Of a stretch of 54,580 bases of DNA, positions 41,965 to 51,174 are shown piece by piece. The notes below the pieces were generated by a model. It was not told where the DNA came from and did not search any database. It saw only the letters and a program-made list of their open reading frames with translations. Source of the stretch: CAG-303 sp034172985 (lineage in GTDB: Bacteria; Bacillota; Clostridia; Lachnospirales; Lachnospiraceae); NCBI GenBank assembly GCA_034172985.1, contig JAXFDY010000149.1:1-54580 (forward strand). The letters run 5' to 3'. The translations under genes and the position numbers were made by a program. Numbering within the stretch: position 1 is the first letter of the stretch; every line of letters begins with the position of its first letter.

Positions 41965-41993
41965 AAGCTGCCACATATATCATGCAGCAGCTT
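41965..41993 (-). terminator. Possible weak terminator after the 50-aa membrane gene
   Basis: AAGCTGC (41965-41971, minus-strand sense GCAGCTT) pairs with 41987-41993 around a 15-nt loop, followed on the minus strand by AATTAGTTTT. Short stem and interrupted U-run. Confidence 0.35.
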
Positions 41994-42013
41994 CTGCCTG
42001 TATCCGGATTTTC

Positions 42014-42166
42014 CTAAAAAGAAATATATTTTTTGCCTTTCAGCAGTTTTGCACCGTTTACAATCGTAATAACACCGACGACAATCCCCGTTACAACGGT
42101 AATAACTCCCAACACAATATTTGCTGCACCTGTACCCTTAAGTAAAGTATATGTTTTCTCTTCCAT
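42014..42166 (-). CDS. Small membrane protein, 50 aa
   Basis: MEEKTYTLLKGTGAANIVLGV, a single long hydrophobic stretch rich in Val, Ile and Gly with two turns (about 15-40), then a basic end LLKGKKYISF. GGAGGG lies 7 nt before ATG 42166. It follows pyrE by 16 nt. Unknown function. The strong ribosome site, clean hydrophobic pattern and basic tail make it a likely real gene. Confidence 0.65.
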   Translation of the reverse strand: MEEKTYTLLKGTGAANIVLGVITVVTGIVVGVITIVNGAKLLKGKKYISF

Positions 42167-42182
42167 TCTGATTCCCTCCATA

Positions 42183-42863
42183 TTACTCAGATTTTGCACC
42201 ATATTGTGCATAATATTCATCAATTGCATTTTTTATCTTATCATCAATAATTACTTTACCGTTGTATTCTTTATTATACAAATGTTCAATCACGTCTGCC
42301 ATGGAAACAATGGCATTTGCATCAAATCCGTACTTTTCTTTAATTTCTTCCAGTGCACTCTTCTCGCCCTTGCCTTTTTCCATTCTGTTCAGAGACACCA
42401 TAAGGCCTAAAATTTCTACATTTCCCTGTGCCTGAATAATCGGAAATGTTTCTTCAATGGATTTACCTGATGTAGTTACATCTTCGATAATCACAATTTT
42501 ATCTCCATCTTTGATCGGACTTCCCAGAAGGATGCCTGCATCTCCGTGGTCCTTTGCTTCTTTTCTGTTTGAACAGTATCTGATTTCCTTGCCATATAAT
42601 TCATAAAAAGCAATGGTTGTGGCTACTCCGATTGGAATTCCTTTGTATGCAGGTCCGAATAATACATCGAAATCTTCCCCATAATGTTCATGTATTGCTT
42701 TTGCATAATATTCACCCAGTTTTTTCAGCTGACGTCCTGTCACATATAACCCGGCGTTCATAAAGAACGGAGATTTTCTTCCACTTTTCAATGTGAACTC
42801 TCCAAATCTCAAAACATCACAATCTACCATAAACTCAATAAATTCCTGTTTATATGCTTCCAT
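42183..42863 (-). CDS. pyrE: Orotate phosphoribosyltransferase, 226 aa
   Basis: PRPP-binding motif VIIEDVTTSGKS, plus FGPAYKGIPIGVATTIAFYE and YCSNRKEAKDHG. It adds ribose-5-phosphate to orotate. It is separated from pyrD by the histidine kinase gene and a strong terminator, so it is not in the main pyr operon. Confidence 0.95.
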   Translation of the reverse strand: MEAYKQEFIEFMVDCDVLRFGEFTLKSGRKSPFFMNAGLYVTGRQLKKLGEYYAKAIHEHYGEDFDVLFGPAYKGIPIGVATTIAFYELYGKEIRYCSNRKEAKDHGDAGILLGSPIKDGDKIVIIEDVTTSGKSIEETFPIIQAQGNVEILGLMVSLNRMEKGKGEKSALEEIKEKYGFDANAIVSMADVIEHLYNKEYNGKVIIDDKIKNAIDEYYAQYGAKSE

Positions 42864-42956
42864 TTTATCCTAAACCCTCCTGTTTTCCAATGATCTAAGT
42901 GCTCTAATATACTACCATAAACTTCCTACTTTTTCAATCCATTTCATGAAATGATT

Positions 42957-45476
42957 CTAGATTAGATTATTTATGGTATCCCAGAGAGTTTTCATATCTA
43001 CAGGCTTGGATAAATGTGCATCCATACCGGATGCCATGGTATGTTCCACATCTTCCGGAAAAGCATTTGCTGTCATTGCAATTATCTTGATTGTTTTCGC
43101 CTGAGGATGTGTGCTGTTCCGAATTTTTTTTGCAGCCTCCGTTCCCATCATAACAGGCATCCGGATATCCATCAGAATACCCTGATAATAGTCTTGATCT
43201 GATTTTTCAAATAAATCCAATGCTTCTTTTCCATTTACGGCAATATCGCACTTTGCACCTTCCACTGTCAGAAATTCCTGTATGATTTCTGCATTGATTT
43301 CATTATCCTCTGCCACAAGAAAACGCATTCCCGCCATCTTCCGTTCCTGAACCGGCAATAAATCCTGGATATTTTTTTCTTCCTGCAGGGAATCTTCTGT
43401 TTTTCCTGTAACCGCCGGAAATTCCAAATCGATCACAAATGTACTTCCCTTTCCTTTTTCACTTACCACACTGATTGTTCCACCCATTAAATCAATCAGA
43501 TTCTTGGTAATAGCCATACCAAGACCTGTTCCCTGAGCACTATCCACCATGCTGTCTTTTTCCCTTGTAAAAGGTTCAAAGATTTTTTCCATGTATTCAC
43601 TGCTCATACCGATACCATTATCCGATACTTCAAAACGCAGATGGAAATTACCTCTTTCATTTTTTTCCAGCAAACTGATGGAAAAGCAAATCCATCCTTT
43701 TTCCTGTGTATATTTCACTGCATTCGACAGGAGATTCAGAAGAATCTGCTTTACCTTCATCACATCGCCTAAAAACTTTTCTTCCTGCATTCCTGCCACA
43801 TGCACTTCAAATTTCTGCATCTTGGCATTTGCCAGGGGCTGAATAATGGTATTTAAATCTTCCAGCAGATCTGGCAAATCAAACACCTGAATTGTCAAAG
43901 TGGTTTTCCCGCTTTCAATCTTGCTCATATCCAGGATATCATTAATCAATCCCAGCAAATGATGTCCGGAAGATGAAATTTTATTGGCATAATCCCTGAC
44001 TTTTTCCGAATTATCAGCTTCCCTGACAAGCAGATATGAAAATCCTATTATGGCATTCATCGGTGTACGAATATCATGGGACATATTCGACAGAAAACTG
44101 CTTTTTGCCTCATTGGCTACCTTTGCGATATGCAGAGCCTGTTCTAATTGAAACCGGAGCTTTTTATCATCGGTGCAATCCATCATCACCAGCAGGAACT
44201 TGCTGTTTCCTTCTATATTCGCCCGATAAAGTTTCTCCTTATACCAGCGCTGTTCTCCTGTTTTTGCATTGATTCTGGCCCGCTCCGCCTGCCGGCTTTC
44301 CCCCGGTTCGATGGCATCCATATCTTTCCAGCTAAAACCAATATCGTTGATATGGGAACGGCCAAGAGCCTTAATGTCTTTCAATATATCTTCCACGGGA
44401 ATTCCAAGTAAACGCTCCACATTGGGACTGATATATTCCACCTTATAATCTCTTGCGGAAAACATCGCATAAATATCTGTACTGTTTTCCACCAGCATAG
44501 CAAACAACTGCTCCCGATACCAGAGTTTCACATCCATATTCCGAAGTTTTCTCTTATTCATTCTCTGATAATATAACAATATACCTGTTGCAATCAGTAT
44601 AAAGATACCTGCCACAATAGCGACGGTTACCTGCTGAATCAGATTCATGCTGGCATTTACCACATTTTTGGGCACGCTTCCAAAAAGAGTCCATCCCTGA
44701 AACCCCACCGGAATATAAGTCAGATAATAGATTTTTCCTTCTTTCTGATACTGGACGGTACCCGTTTTCCCTTCCTGAATTTCCTGTTCCACCTGTTCTA
44801 CTTCTGCACCCTTTAAAATTACTTTTGTTTCCAGCATATCGAGAAAATTATACTGATTCACTCCCTCATTGTTTGTCGAAAAGATAATCCCGCCATCCGG
44901 ATAAGTTACAAAACATTTTACCTGATTGGAAAAAGCAGAAACATCCAGCAGTTGTACCATATCTTCATTACTATAGCTAAGTGCAATGGCAGAATAGGAA
45001 AATCCCTCATATTCCCCCGTATCAACAAATATTGCAAAAATGAGCATCTCTTCACCGTTTGAAGCTCTGCCATCTATGACCACATTTTTCTTCTCCTCAA
45101 ACAGCATTTCCTGCTGTTCTCCCAACTCCAAACACCCCTGGTCTCCCGAAAGAGTCCGATAGTTGCCTTCCTGATCAAGAAAATAAAAATCTTTAAATTT
45201 CCTTTGTACCCTTCCATTTTCAAGAAATTTCTGAAGCTTTTCTATTTCATTATTATCCAGGATATGCCGGATATAGATATTCCAATCCGACAGAAGTTTC
45301 CAGTTATGTTCTGCCAGAGATTCAAATTCACTATCAATCTGGTCAAAAATTTCATAAAGATGATTGGTACTTTCTTCATTTATCTTACGCTCTACGAACT
45401 TTATGTAAAAGATACCAATAACAACTACAATCAACAATCCAGCAGTAATTAAAATCAAGTCTTTTTTCTTCTGCAT
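42957..45476 (-). CDS. Hybrid sensor histidine kinase (dCache-PAS-HisKA-HATPase-REC), 839 aa
   Basis: Transmembrane helices at about 7-25 and 283-303 flank an extracellular Cache-type sensor. A PAS domain (about 325-440) follows, then HisKA with MSHDIRTPMNAIIGF (phospho-His 467), a HATPase (NLLSNAVKY, VSDNGIG, GTGLGMAI) and a C-terminal receiver with the phospho-acceptor in ILMDIRMP. No partner output regulator adjoins, so the phosphorelay target is unknown. Start at 45476 behind GGAGGG. It lies just after the terminator of the pyr operon. Confidence 0.92.
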   Translation of the reverse strand: MQKKKDLILITAGLLIVVVIGIFYIKFVERKINEESTNHLYEIFDQIDSEFESLAEHNWKLLSDWNIYIRHILDNNEIEKLQKFLENGRVQRKFKDFYFLDQEGNYRTLSGDQGCLELGEQQEMLFEEKKNVVIDGRASNGEEMLIFAIFVDTGEYEGFSYSAIALSYSNEDMVQLLDVSAFSNQVKCFVTYPDGGIIFSTNNEGVNQYNFLDMLETKVILKGAEVEQVEQEIQEGKTGTVQYQKEGKIYYLTYIPVGFQGWTLFGSVPKNVVNASMNLIQQVTVAIVAGIFILIATGILLYYQRMNKRKLRNMDVKLWYREQLFAMLVENSTDIYAMFSARDYKVEYISPNVERLLGIPVEDILKDIKALGRSHINDIGFSWKDMDAIEPGESRQAERARINAKTGEQRWYKEKLYRANIEGNSKFLLVMMDCTDDKKLRFQLEQALHIAKVANEAKSSFLSNMSHDIRTPMNAIIGFSYLLVREADNSEKVRDYANKISSSGHHLLGLINDILDMSKIESGKTTLTIQVFDLPDLLEDLNTIIQPLANAKMQKFEVHVAGMQEEKFLGDVMKVKQILLNLLSNAVKYTQEKGWICFSISLLEKNERGNFHLRFEVSDNGIGMSSEYMEKIFEPFTREKDSMVDSAQGTGLGMAITKNLIDLMGGTISVVSEKGKGSTFVIDLEFPAVTGKTEDSLQEEKNIQDLLPVQERKMAGMRFLVAEDNEINAEIIQEFLTVEGAKCDIAVNGKEALDLFEKSDQDYYQGILMDIRMPVMMGTEAAKKIRNSTHPQAKTIKIIAMTANAFPEDVEHTMASGMDAHLSKPVDMKTLWDTINNLI

Positions 45477-45506
45477 CTCAAGCCCTCCCGCTGTCAAAAA
45501 AGAAAA

Positions 45507-45542
45507 CGGTTGCAATGAATATCATTATCATCATTGCAACCG
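45507..45542 (-). terminator. Terminator of the pyr operon
   Basis: CGGTTGCAATGA (45507-45518) pairs perfectly with 45531-45542. On the minus strand TTTTCTTTTTT follows. It lies 91 nt after the pyrD stop codon and 30 nt before the kinase start. Confidence 0.85.
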
Positions 45543-45633
45543 AACTTTCATAGTAAAATAATTTTACCTTAGAATCAAGGTTTTGTGTCCCTACATTTCT
45601 GTAAGTTTACCTTTATGATTTTTTATTTTCGTT

Positions 45634-46536
45634 TTATTTTACAATACCAATTAAATCATTGATATCCCCCACATTATGGCGTTCCATATACGCTTCAATC
45701 CCTTTTACACAATCAATTGTGGCTGTAGGATTCATAAAATTTGCTGTACCGATTGATACTGCCGTTGCCCCTGCAAGTATAAACTCCATGGCATCTTCCG
45801 CATTTGTGATTCCACCCATACCAATAATCGGCACACTGACTGCATTTGCCACCTGATATACCATACGGACTGCAACCGGTTTTACCGCCGGACCTGACAT
45901 TCCCCCTGTTTTGTTTGCAATAGCAAATGTCTGGCGTTCTACGTCTATCTTCATTCCTGTGATGGTATTAATCAGAGACAGCACATCCGCTCCACCAGCT
46001 TCAGCCGCCTTAGCCATAACTGTAATATCCGTTACATTTGGACTTAATTTCATGATAACCGGCTGTTTCGCATATTTTTTCACTTCTTTTGTGATTGCTT
46101 CTACCGCTTTTGGATCCTGTCCAAAAGCAATTCCACCTTCTTTTACATTTGGGCAGGAAATATTGATTTCCAGCATATCTACCGGCTCATCTCCCAAACG
46201 CTCAACAACTTCAATATAATCTTCTGTAGTTTTTCCACATACATTCACAATGATTTTTGTATCATACTTCTTCAAAAAAGGAATATATCTTCTGCAAAAA
46301 ACATAAATTCCCGGATTCTGAAGGCCTATGGCATTCAGCATGCCCCCATATACTTCCGCAATTCTTGGGGTGGGATTTCCCGGCCATGGTACATTCGCTA
46401 CACCTTTTGTCACTACTGCACCTAACTGATTCAAATCTACAAACTCGCTATACTCCATACCTGATCCGAAGGTTCCTGAAGCTTCCATCACGGGGTTTTT
46501 CAATTCCACCCCAGCCAAGTTCACTTTTGTATTCAT
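45634..46536 (-). CDS. pyrD: Dihydroorotate dehydrogenase, class 1B catalytic subunit, 300 aa
   Basis: FMN enzyme with VMEASGTFGSGMEY, NVSCPN-like NISCPNVKEGGIAFG (catalytic Cys), LSPNVTDI and GMGGITNAEDAMEFI. Pairing with PyrK makes it the NAD-dependent 1B form. Its ATG shares one base with the pyrK stop (TAATG at 46536), so the two subunits are translated in a coupled way. Confidence 0.95.
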   Translation of the reverse strand: MNTKVNLAGVELKNPVMEASGTFGSGMEYSEFVDLNQLGAVVTKGVANVPWPGNPTPRIAEVYGGMLNAIGLQNPGIYVFCRRYIPFLKKYDTKIIVNVCGKTTEDYIEVVERLGDEPVDMLEINISCPNVKEGGIAFGQDPKAVEAITKEVKKYAKQPVIMKLSPNVTDITVMAKAAEAGGADVLSLINTITGMKIDVERQTFAIANKTGGMSGPAVKPVAVRMVYQVANAVSVPIIGMGGITNAEDAMEFILAGATAVSIGTANFMNPTATIDCVKGIEAYMERHNVGDINDLIGIVK

Positions 46537-47312
46537 TACAACTCTACCTCCCTCGCATCAAATACAGGTCCATCCTTGCATATTCTCTTATTATGAACAT
46601 GAGAATGATCATCCACCTCTGTACTCTGACATACACACGCCAGACATGCACCGATTCCGCACGCCATCTTTTCTTCCAGCGAAATCTGGGTTTCAATGTT
46701 ATTTGAAAGGCCAAATTCTTTCACTGCACGAAGCATCGGCTTTGGTCCGCAGGAATAAATGACCTCTGCAGTCAGAGCATGTTCCTCAATTGCATTCATG
46801 ACATTTCCCTGAGAGCCAGCACTTCCATCTTCTGTAGCCACATAAACTGTACTATACTTTTCCAGTTCTTCTTTCAGAAATAAATTTCCATCTCTATATC
46901 CTATGACAGAAAGAATGTTTTTCACTCCTGACTCTTTTAATTCTTTAGCCAGCTCTACCATAGGAGGAATTCCGATTCCCCCTGCAATCAGCATAGCACT
47001 TTTCTCTCTTAAGAAAAATCCGTTTCCCAAAGGGCCTAAAACCTTTATCTCATCTCCCTGCCGGTAAGAAGAAAACTCGTCCGTTCCTTTTCCTACGACC
47101 CGATATACGATTCGAAGCTGTTTTGCCTGTTTATCCACCTCACAGATACTGATCGGACGAGGAAGAATCCTTGAGCCTTCTTTGCAGTAAATCGAAATAA
47201 ACTGTCCTGCTGCCGCTTCTTCTGCGATCTTGTCCGTTTTCATCCACATACTGTACACGCCGGGAGCAATACACTCCTGACTTGTAACAGTTACCATTTC
47301 ACTGTATTTCAT
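46536..47312 (-). CDS. pyrK: Dihydroorotate dehydrogenase electron transfer subunit, 258 aa
   Basis: FAD/NAD-binding reductase: LPRPISICEV (FAD), GGIGIPPMVELAKEL (NAD), and a [2Fe-2S] cluster from MACGIGACLACVC plus ICKDGPVF. It passes electrons from PyrD to NAD. Full-length. Confidence 0.94.
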   Translation of the reverse strand: MKYSEMVTVTSQECIAPGVYSMWMKTDKIAEEAAAGQFISIYCKEGSRILPRPISICEVDKQAKQLRIVYRVVGKGTDEFSSYRQGDEIKVLGPLGNGFFLREKSAMLIAGGIGIPPMVELAKELKESGVKNILSVIGYRDGNLFLKEELEKYSTVYVATEDGSAGSQGNVMNAIEEHALTAEVIYSCGPKPMLRAVKEFGLSNNIETQISLEEKMACGIGACLACVCQSTEVDDHSHVHNKRICKDGPVFDAREVEL

Positions 47313-47324
47313 ATTTTCCTCCGA

Positions 47325-48251
47325 TTATTTCAATCCTACTGCTGTGGTAATGTCTTCAATCATATCTACTACAGCCTGTCTTGATGCATCTGCGAAATTT
47401 TCCGCACCAAACTTTGCATATTTCTCCTGTTTATATGCTGCGATAATACCTCTGGAAGAATTAACGATTGCTCCCAGTCCGTCTTCGTTAAAGTATGGTG
47501 CAAGGTCAGCTGCTTTTCCACCCTGTGCTCCATATCCCGGAACAAGGATATAAGTTTTTGGCATAATTTTTCTTAATACTTTTCCCATTTCAGGATAAGT
47601 TGCTCCCACAACAGCACCTACATAGCTGTAAGAATCACCCATATGTGTCTCTCCCCATTCAGCTACTTTTTCACCAACAATTTCATATAATGGTCTTCCA
47701 TCGATTAACCGATCCTGGAATTCACCACTACTTGGATTGGATGTTTTTACAAGAACAAAAATTCCTTTTCCACTTTCCTTACATACATCGATAAATGGCT
47801 TCACTCCATCTGTTCCTAAGTATGGATTTACTGTAACAAAATCTTCATCAAATGGAACATAAGACTTGCTTCCCACCTGAACTTTTCCCACATGACCAAC
47901 TGCATAAGCCGCTGACGTAGAACCGATATCACCTCGTTTAATATCACCTAAAACAACCAAATCTTTTGACTTTGCGTAATCTACTGTCTTCTTGAAGGCC
48001 TTCAGTCCCTCGATTCCAAACTGTTCATACATGGCTATCTGAGGTTTTACAGCCGGAATCAGGTCATAAGTTTTATCGATAATCTCTTTATTAAATTCCC
48101 AGATAGCTTCTGCTGCTCCTTCCAGAGTCTCGCCATATTCATCAAATGCCTTCTTCTGAATATGCTCCGGAACATAGTTTAACATCGGATCAAGTCCTAC
48201 CACAACCGGTGCATTTAATTTCTGAATTTTGTTTACTAATTTGTTAATCAT
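47325..48251 (-). CDS. pyrF: Orotidine-5'-phosphate decarboxylase, long (type 2) form, 308 aa
   Basis: PVVVGLDPMLNYVP at the start, the catalytic LGDIKRGDIGSTSAAYA and VPGYGAQGGKAADL near the end. At about 300 residues it is the longer PyrF type. It makes UMP, the last step of the pathway. In the pyrC-pyrF-pyrK-pyrD run. Confidence 0.95.
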   Translation of the reverse strand: MINKLVNKIQKLNAPVVVGLDPMLNYVPEHIQKKAFDEYGETLEGAAEAIWEFNKEIIDKTYDLIPAVKPQIAMYEQFGIEGLKAFKKTVDYAKSKDLVVLGDIKRGDIGSTSAAYAVGHVGKVQVGSKSYVPFDEDFVTVNPYLGTDGVKPFIDVCKESGKGIFVLVKTSNPSSGEFQDRLIDGRPLYEIVGEKVAEWGETHMGDSYSYVGAVVGATYPEMGKVLRKIMPKTYILVPGYGAQGGKAADLAPYFNEDGLGAIVNSSRGIIAAYKQEKYAKFGAENFADASRQAVVDMIEDITTAVGLK

Positions 48252-48276
48252 CTTTCTTTCCTTTCCTATCGCTTAT

Positions 48277-49668
48277 TTAATTTATGCTTCCAATTCCTAA
48301 AATATATTTTTGTATAATTTCCATATCATAAACAGTAATCGTATCTCTGTCATCTTTCAGTTTTGCTGCCTCATAAAAAACAGTTTCCAGATTTCCGATT
48401 CCCAAAATATCCTTCTGGATTTCTTCCATATCTAAAACATTTGCAACTCCATCTCCATTTACATCACCTTTGATGCAAATCTGGTACTCTCCTGTCACGC
48501 TGCCCGACGCATCTGTCATCTGTATATAGTCTCCTGTCCGCAATACTCTGCCGGTATCTGAAACAGCTACATGATTTTTATCAGTTAATACAAATGCATT
48601 CTTTAACTGTTGCTTTAATGTAGAAAAAGATGTTCCAATATCAATGCCAAAAGCCATTCCATTCGTCTTATCTAATATGACAGAAGAAGAGGATGGAACA
48701 TAATCTGTAGTTGAAACAGGATATGCCTGCTGAAATTCTTTTGTTGTGAAATCATCGCCCAAAGTATGATCTTCAAAGGTACTGCTTCCTCTCATGAAAT
48801 ACTGATAACTGCTGGAGCCTGCATCCCATGTAGCATCCCATGTAGCATCCAAACAGTAGTACATTCCATCAGCATAGACAATATTCCATGCATGAGGTCC
48901 GCCATTTCCTATGCCTGTAACGATTCTGCAATCAATTCCTTCTTCCAGAAGCAGACGATACATTAAATTAGCATAGCCCTGGCATACAGCAGTTCCATTC
49001 ATCAAAGCTGCATAAGCAGTATATTTCAATTTATAACTGTCATCGTCCAGATTCGCATAATCATATGTAACATGGTCACACACATAATCATAGATGGCAC
49101 AGATTTTCTGATAATCTGTTTTTCCACTCAAACCAAGCTCCTGCAATACCTGAGCTACCTTTGTATCCACCTGTTGTTCCTGTGCTTTTGTAGTATAATA
49201 TGTAATCTGATAGGTAAAAGTCATATAATTTGTGTTTCCGGAGGTATAATAGGAACATCCAGCCGACCATCCGCCATACTGCTTATCCAGATAATCCCCT
49301 TCCGTCGGATTCCCTGTATGCTCTGTAGCAGTATCTGCAATTTCATGAATCAGCTCTTTAATCCCTTCCGAATCTATATCCCCTGCCAGTTTCAATCCTA
49401 CCTTGACTGTCTCTTGCCGTCCCTGCATAGCCGAGCGCACTATCTCGGCTGCATCCTGCACAGACGTGCAATACTCATCTGATAAATATACAGGCACATC
49501 CGATTTCGATACCTGAATGGTGTCTGCATAAACAGGATTCACATATTCGACATATATGGTTTTCACCGGAGTCACTTCTTCCTGTGTTGCAAATACAGCC
49601 GAAGGTATTGTGCCCGTCAAAAGAATCATCGCAACAAAAATTGTAAATAATTTTTTCATCTTTTTCAT
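48277..49668 (-). CDS. Secreted transglutaminase-like protein with C-terminal dockerin, 463 aa
   Basis: Signal peptide (MKKMKKLFTIFVAMILLTG, cleavage near VFA-TQ). The transglutaminase-like core has Cys in NGTAVCQGYANLMYRLL, His in GGPHAWNIVYADG and Asp in YYCLDATWDATWDAG. A 12-nt tandem duplication (48821-48850) repeats the Asp motif. A small beta module and a type I dockerin follow (GDVNGDGVANVLDMEEIQKD, then a second, weak loop DDRDTITVYDMEIIQK). It probably acts on cell-surface proteins or peptides and could dock to the cohesin protein (32241-33845). Start at 49668 behind GGGG; the frame is open further into pyrC. It sits inside the pyr operon, 22 nt after pyrC. Confidence 0.85.
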   Translation of the reverse strand: MKKMKKLFTIFVAMILLTGTIPSAVFATQEEVTPVKTIYVEYVNPVYADTIQVSKSDVPVYLSDEYCTSVQDAAEIVRSAMQGRQETVKVGLKLAGDIDSEGIKELIHEIADTATEHTGNPTEGDYLDKQYGGWSAGCSYYTSGNTNYMTFTYQITYYTTKAQEQQVDTKVAQVLQELGLSGKTDYQKICAIYDYVCDHVTYDYANLDDDSYKLKYTAYAALMNGTAVCQGYANLMYRLLLEEGIDCRIVTGIGNGGPHAWNIVYADGMYYCLDATWDATWDAGSSSYQYFMRGSSTFEDHTLGDDFTTKEFQQAYPVSTTDYVPSSSSVILDKTNGMAFGIDIGTSFSTLKQQLKNAFVLTDKNHVAVSDTGRVLRTGDYIQMTDASGSVTGEYQICIKGDVNGDGVANVLDMEEIQKDILGIGNLETVFYEAAKLKDDRDTITVYDMEIIQKYILGIGSIN

Positions 49669-49690
49669 CTGTATCTTCCCCTTTTCTATG

Positions 49691-50980
49691 CTATTTTTCA
49701 TCCAAACCTGCATCAAAAACTGTTTTACCTGCCACAATTGTTCTTAATACTTTTCCCTTCACCTGCCAGCCATGGAATGGTGTATTTTTTCCCTTAGATG
49801 CAAACGAATTCACATCAATGGTATACCGGGCCTCCGGATCAATAATCACGATATCAGCCGTTTTCCCCACTGCGAGACTCCCTTTATCGATTCCAAGAAT
49901 CTTTGCAGGATTATAGCTCATCTTCTCTGCCATCTGCATAGGAGTAAGTACACCCTTATCCACTAATTCCGTAATCGTAAGTGCAACTGCAGTTTCACTT
50001 CCCACAATACCAAATGGGGATTTTTCAAAGCCTCCTGCTTTTTCTTCCTCACTATGAGGTGCATGATCCGTTGATATGACATCAAAAACATCATCATGAA
50101 GTCCCTGTCTCAGCGCCTCCAAATCTCTCCTGCTTCTTACCGGAGGATTCATCTTGTAATTTGCATCATTCTCCGGAATATCTTCCTCACAAAGTGTAAA
50201 ATGATGCGGACACACCTCAGCAGTTACTCTCAATCCATCTGCCTTTGCCTCTCTCACCATACGAACACTATCTTCTGTGGAACAATGGCACAAATGAAGC
50301 GTGGCTCCTGTCTCTTTTGCAAGTAAAATATCTCTTGCAGTAATTACATCTTCTACGGAATTTGATATTCCTTTCAAGCCCAGTTCCTCACTCTTTTTTC
50401 CCGCATTCATGGTTCCACCTGCCACAAGACTGATATCTTCGCAGTGGGCAAACACCGGAACTCCCTCTTTTACAGCATTTCTCATGGCTGTGCGATACAC
50501 ATTGGCATTCATTACCGACTTTCCGTCTTCACTGATTGCACAGATACCGGCTTTTTTCATCTCAGCAATATCTGTAGGTTCCACACCTGCCTGTCCCTTG
50601 GTCACCGCACCTATGGGAAGCACATTCAACAATCCCACTTTTTCTGCCTTTTCACGGACATATCTCACTACTTCTCCGCAATCTGTCACCGGCTTCGTAT
50701 TCGGCATAGGACAAATCGTTGTGTATCCGCCTCTCACAGCCGCTCTGGAGCCTGACTCAATATCCTCCTTATACTCCAACCCCGGATCTCTCAGATGAAC
50801 ATGAAGATCAATCAATCCCGGCATAACATAACAGCCACTGGCATCAATGATTTCATCTGCAGCTTCCTCTATACAGCCTTCATTTCTGGCAATTTTTCCA
50901 TCCACAACTAAAATATCCCTTACTTCGTCTGTTTTCGTTGACGGATCAATAACACGGCCTGACTTTATTAAGGTTCTCAT
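49691..50980 (-). CDS. pyrC: Dihydroorotase, 429 aa
   Basis: Amidohydrolase with the zinc site VMPGLIDLHVHLRDPGLEYKED, HLCHCSTEDSV, VCPHHFTL and STDHAPHSEEEK (catalytic Asp). It closes carbamoyl-aspartate to dihydroorotate. First gene of the pyr operon, with GAGG before ATG 50980 and a promoter at 51041-51069. No PyrR attenuator-like structure is apparent in the short leader. Confidence 0.95.
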   Translation of the reverse strand: MRTLIKSGRVIDPSTKTDEVRDILVVDGKIARNEGCIEEAADEIIDASGCYVMPGLIDLHVHLRDPGLEYKEDIESGSRAAVRGGYTTICPMPNTKPVTDCGEVVRYVREKAEKVGLLNVLPIGAVTKGQAGVEPTDIAEMKKAGICAISEDGKSVMNANVYRTAMRNAVKEGVPVFAHCEDISLVAGGTMNAGKKSEELGLKGISNSVEDVITARDILLAKETGATLHLCHCSTEDSVRMVREAKADGLRVTAEVCPHHFTLCEEDIPENDANYKMNPPVRSRRDLEALRQGLHDDVFDVISTDHAPHSEEEKAGGFEKSPFGIVGSETAVALTITELVDKGVLTPMQMAEKMSYNPAKILGIDKGSLAVGKTADIVIIDPEARYTIDVNSFASKGKNTPFHGWQVKGKVLRTIVAGKTVFDAGLDEK

Positions 50981-51040
50981 CTTTTTACCTCATTTCCACG
51001 TTAATCTGCATTTTTAAATTTCTAATTCGCAGTTACTCAT

Positions 51041-51069
51041 ATAGTACCATATTTCAAAATCTTTGGCAA
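51041..51069 (-). promoter_or_regulatory. Promoter of the pyr operon
   Basis: On the minus strand TTGCCA (51069-51064), a 17-nt spacer and TACTAT (51046-51041) preceded by TG at the extended -10 position. Back to back with the plus-strand promoter at 51079-51107. Confidence 0.6.
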
Positions 51070-51078
51070 TAGCAGCTG

Positions 51079-51107
51079 TTGTCAGCTTTCCCATATTATG
51101 ATATAAT
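51079..51107 (+). promoter_or_regulatory. Promoter of the plus-strand membrane protein gene
   Basis: TTGTCA (51079-51084), a 17-nt spacer and a perfect TATAAT (51102-51107) with TG upstream of the -10. Confidence 0.75.
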
Positions 51108-51174
51108 GAGCTAAGGAATAAATGGATATTTTATGTCTATGATACCTACAAAATTTTTAAAGGAGTCTGTTATT

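Noticed and set aside
45507..45542. Another copy of the palindromic element family
   Set aside because: Perfect 12-bp stem but no core motif and a U-run on the minus strand; it is an ordinary terminator.
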